From Chlorocebus sabaeus (lineage: Eukaryota > Chordata > Mammalia > Primates > Cercopithecidae), in assembly GCF_047675955.1 (NCBI RefSeq), contig NC_132916.1, positions 65,651,481-65,715,480 of the forward strand: DNA of 64,000 bases, given 5' to 3'. The notes under the pieces were generated by a model. It ran no database searches and had not been told where the DNA came from. It worked only from the letters and a program-made list of their open reading frames with translations. The position numbers were made by a program, and so were the translations under genes. Of this stretch, positions 60,717 through 64,000 are shown piece by piece; the stretch's first letter is position 1; the number at the start of each line of letters is the position of its first letter.

Positions 60717-61918
60717 ATTTTTTAATGTGTCTTTTTCCACACTATTGACCTCAGAGGAGGAGTCCTCCTTGCTGCCTTTGTATCCCCCAGGATATCTTGG
60801 TACAGTGTGTTTGCCTTGTATCTATTGGTGCTCATGCACATGATTTGATTTATGTGTACATATTTTTTAAATTTAGAAGTCCAAAATATTTCAGTGAAGT
60901 AGTTTTAGTACAAAAAATATTTGAAGTAGTGTATATTAATTCAGCTTTTGCTTGGTATATTTAATATTTTAATACAAGGCTTTCAAATTTAATAGCTTAA
61001 TAAATATTTTAATACAAGCCTTCCATATACTGTAGTGCATTATTGAAGAAAGTGACAACTTTTTACCTAAATGAAAAAGACCACTGGATCACTTCTTTTT
61101 CTAAACTAAGGAAACTAAATGCATAAAAAATTTGACAGTGAAATTGTGTCAGGGCCAAACTGCTCACTTTCATTTTGAATGAACAGCCTTGGTCGTTTCT
61201 GGTGATTATTTTGCTCTTGGTGTTAATAAAATATGTTTTAGTTAAATATCTTTTAAAATGTCTCCTTTTTGGAAGGACAAACGTTCACAGTTCAAGAGAA
61301 TTAAAAATGACTCCAGAAACCATGTCTCAGAAGTAGTTTTCAATTGACAAATTATAGAGATGAAAATATTAAACTTCTAAATGCCTATTTGTATATTCCC
61401 TAAAGAGTTAGTTTTGCATGGACCATTCTAAATATGAGATAAAGGTATGATAATAATAGTAACTTTGTAAGTAAAAATAATGTAAGAAATAATGGATATT
61501 TTGAGTAATTAATTATAGTTTTAACATTATTTGAATATAGAAATTTTTTTTATTTTATATGTTCTCATTCTGAGATTCATCTTTAAGTCATTGGGATAAA
61601 CCAATCTTCTCAAATAACTGGCTTAAAAAACTGTTTTTCTTTCAAATAATTTTGAATTCTTCTAAAAATTATCGATTTAAGATAAAATGTTATTTACCAA
61701 AGCAAAGGTTTCACTTTCTAAACATTAAGTTTGAAGTCAGTATTGTTGGGAGAAAACATGAGTGTTGGGAGAGAAGCTGAGGCAGGGCTTGGAATATGCC
61801 TCACCACTTGTTTCTTTGTCTCATCACCCCAACAAGTGTAATGCGTAATTTCTAAACTCAAATTTAAGCCACGGTTTAAAATCAATCAAAAACTAATATA
61901 CTCAAAAGTATTTTTTCA
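60717..61918. other. Unassigned AT-rich DNA
   Basis: No gene seen. 'AATATTTTAATACAAG' occurs twice (60962-60977 and 61001-61016), a small local duplication. 61140-61260 looks single-copy. Confidence 0.5.
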
Positions 61919-62068
61919 ACAGGGAACAATGGCTCATGACTGTAATCCCAGTAATCCCAGCACTTTGGGAGGTCAAAGAAAGAGGATCATTTGAAGCCAG
62001 GATATGGAGACCAATCTGGGCAACAAAACAAGACCTCATCTCTAAAATACATAAAAATTAAACATTAA
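61919..62068 (+). mobile_element. FLAM/Alu left-monomer-like element, sense
   Basis: 'CAGGGAACAATGGCTCATGAC' to 'CAAGACCTCATCTCTAAAATACATAAAAATTAAA'. A single monomer with a small internal repeat (TAATCCCAG twice). Monomer length with an A-rich end suggests FLAM or a truncated old Alu. Confidence 0.8.
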
Positions 62069-62072
62069 AAAA

Positions 62073-62129
62073 TGTGTGTATATATACATATAATTTATAT
62101 GTATTATATGAATTGTGATATAATACATA

Positions 62130-62170
<41 letters not shown>

Positions 62171-62173
62171 TTT
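62073..62173. repeat. Compound TA/(TG)n/(TA)n microsatellite
   Basis: TA/TG-rich sequence leading to about 14 TG units near 62128-62156, then a TA run. It follows the A-rich tail of the FLAM element. Confidence 0.92.
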
Positions 62174-63157
62174 TCCCCAATGCCCTGTGTTTTAAACTAG
62201 GTATATTATACCCTCTTGGTTATGTGGCTATCTGGAAATGACAGATAATCAATTTAAAATGTAACCAGAGTGGTATGATTATCTGGGGAGACTCTGATTC
62301 GAATATCTGTATATCACCCTTTAGTTTGAAGTCTTGAATACAGCAAAATTCACAGCAAAAGCAACAGTTATAGAGTAGATATTTTCATGATTACTAAAGG
62401 TAGTAAAAAAGAAAGGTGAGACAAACTCACAGAAACCATGGGAGAAAACAAAGGATCCAGAAGTGAACCCATCAACAAACATATACTTCTCTGGCAGAAG
62501 AGCAAACCTGGAAGAAAGAAGACAATGGGACTCATTGGACAAATAAATCCAGGAGCCTGGATACTGTCTAAGAAAACGTAATATTAGAAGACACGTAAAA
62601 GTAGCATAAACTGAGGGCTGGTATTTTAGGAGTCCAAAATGTTGCTTGGCTGAGGAAAATGTTGAAGGGGAAAATTCAACATTATTTCATCACTTCATTT
62701 ATCCTTGGTTGTTGTTTGTCATTTTCCTAATACTTTTAATCAAAGTATTTAGTATAAGCTTGTAACTCCAATGGATGATAAAGCTGACCCATAATCATTT
62801 TCCCCATTCCCCTAAAATGCAACAATATTTAACATTTATTTTTTACCTTGTCTTAAAACACTACAGTGATAGTAATTTCCAAAAGGGGGAAAAAAAAAAA
62901 GCAAAAGATACCACATGTTTTCTCACTTATTTCTACACTTATGCTAGAATCTATAGAAGGAAAAATATTTGTCTTTGTTTCTTTGTTTTTCAATGATTTG
63001 TATGAGACTTTTTTCATATATTGCCAATCTAGAAGTTTTTAATACAATTACATTTTGGGGCATGTGCCATTAAAATGGCTAATTTCAGATCTTTATTTCA
63101 CCTTGAATTAAAAGAGAAATGTTTTCTCCCTAAAGACCAATTGCTTTTGTATGCCAA
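62174..63157. other. Unassigned DNA
   Basis: No gene or named repeat recognised. Confidence 0.5.
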
Positions 63158-63237
63158 GAAATGTGTGTGCATTAGATGAAATGTGCGTGCATTAGATGAA
63201 ATGTGTGTGCATTAGATGAAGTGTGTGTGCATTAGAT
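63158..63237. repeat. 20-bp minisatellite, four copies
   Basis: GAAATGTGTGTGCATTAGAT at 63158-63177 is followed by three more units starting at 63178, 63198 and 63218. One has TGCG for TGTG, another GAAG for GAAA. Confidence 0.96.
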
Positions 63238-64000
63238 GCTCGTTGGCTCTCCCAAAGCTAATTTTCCAGAAGGAAGAGAAGAACTGACTCAGCCTATTAA
63301 TGTCTCCACATTGTTGCCATGCACACAAGGAAGACAGTCTGAAACAGGCTCAGGCTGTTTGGCTGGCTGTGAAATTCATCATGAGGAAGTCCTCTGTCTC
63401 TTCGTGATGTCTCACAGCTCCAAGTCCATTCACATTCACCAGGATCTATGTGGAAATTTATTTGAGAACATAGAAGAATGTCTCAATTTGAGCTCCATTA
63501 CTGACCTTGTGTGCAAGGGGAAAGCAGGCTTTGTGTGTTTCCATTTGAATATCCAGTAACTCAGCCCTTGACTAAGTCCCTTTGGTTACTTGCCAAGCAG
63601 CATGAAAATTAGCACACTCTCTACTTTAGAAAATCTTCAGGAATATTTACTTTTCTAAAATGAACTTTTGCTTATAAACCCATTTGATGAAATAAACCAA
63701 ATGTATATACATCAGCAACTATTTAATAGGTATTTCTTCATAGAATAAGGAATCACTGTGTCAATTTGCCCATGTTGAGCATATCTATATTTTGACAATG
63801 GAGTCATTTCTGTAGAAGCAACAACGGTGCCACATTTAAAGAGTTAGGAAGGTGGTAGATGAAAAGGCAATGAAAACAGTAAGCTATGGAATAAAGATAC
63901 TATTTTATTGCAATCTAAGTAATAATTAAAATAAAACCAGCCAAAAGAAATGCAGAACAAACTATTAAATACAAGACTATCTTGTAGAGAAAATCATTTC
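63238..64000. other. Unassigned DNA at window end
   Basis: 63240-63560 is visibly less AT-rich and holds a 107-codon open frame (63236-63559), but its ATG lies in the minisatellite and no domain is recognised. I see no repeat family. Confidence 0.5.

Noticed and set aside
63158..63237. CRISPR-like array
   Set aside because: Units are directly tandem with no spacers, in mammalian DNA; it is a minisatellite.
63236..63559. 107-codon open frame as a small protein gene
   Set aside because: The ATG is in the minisatellite with a weak context; no domain or homology recognised and no splice or promoter evidence.
1..64000. A previously undescribed functional system
   Set aside because: The window holds transposable-element layers and unassigned non-coding DNA; nothing in it looks like a gene cluster, RNA gene or defence/biosynthetic locus.

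Overview
The window is ordinary primate, almost certainly human, intergenic DNA. It is AT-rich and gene-poor. AluY, AluS and AluJ copies, THE1-type MaLR elements and L1 copies of both primate-specific and older mammalian ages all point to an anthropoid primate; the AluY copies fit a catarrhine such as human. I found no protein-coding gene, tRNA, rRNA, CRISPR array or intact open reading frame. The open frames present are short. The two longest on the + strand (159 and 143 codons) lie inside THE1 internal regions.

Layout. 1-0.7 kb: antisense L1 3' part with a C22 run. 0.8-2.15 kb: unassigned. 2.15-3.3 kb: Alu copies and an LTR-like segment. 3.3-9.8 kb: one old antisense L1 broken up by a younger L1, a second younger L1, a DNA-transposon scrap and several Alus. 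9.9-10.2 kb: MER20-like MITE. 10.25-12.97 kb: an antisense LTR-internal-LTR element of the MLT1 (MaLR) type with a near-perfect 5-bp target duplication and an AluJ in one LTR. 13-17.1 kb: a sense-strand endogenous retrovirus internal region with a frame-shifted reverse transcriptase relic. 17.4-18.2 kb: AluS inside old L1 3' UTR. 18.2-29.2 kb: mostly unassigned DNA with one THE1/MST LTR, small duplications and a G-rich tract. 29.3-31.5 kb: AluY, then a THE1 LTR plus 3' internal end joined to a class III (ERV-L) pol fragment, all antisense. 31.5-38.9 kb: a sense L1, internally deleted, hosting an AluY, a complete THE1 element and an Alu scrap. 38.9-42 kb: unassigned. 42-49.3 kb: L2 and antisense old L1s carrying a Tigger-like MITE, a solo LTR with intact target duplication, an AluY and a Z-DNA-prone CG/CA tract. 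49.7-54.5 kb: AluJ split by a MaLR LTR, a second complete THE1 element, then MLT1 internal plus LTR and MIR. 56.7-57.8 kb: 5'-truncated L1PA-like copy with target duplication. 57.8-64 kb: unassigned DNA with L2, MIR, an MLT1 LTR, a FLAM-like Alu monomer, microsatellites and a 20-bp minisatellite.

No genes act together here. What can be read is the order of insertion: old L1/L2/MIR first, then MLT1 and ERV-L-like elements, then AluJ and the younger L1s, then THE1/MST, then AluS and AluY. I saw no sign of a novel functional system. The points most worth checking are the well-preserved MaLR proviruses, the broken open frame shared by the two THE1 interiors, the ERV pol relics and several recent tandem duplications. 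Family names rest on recognition by eye and memory of consensus features, not on an alignment.
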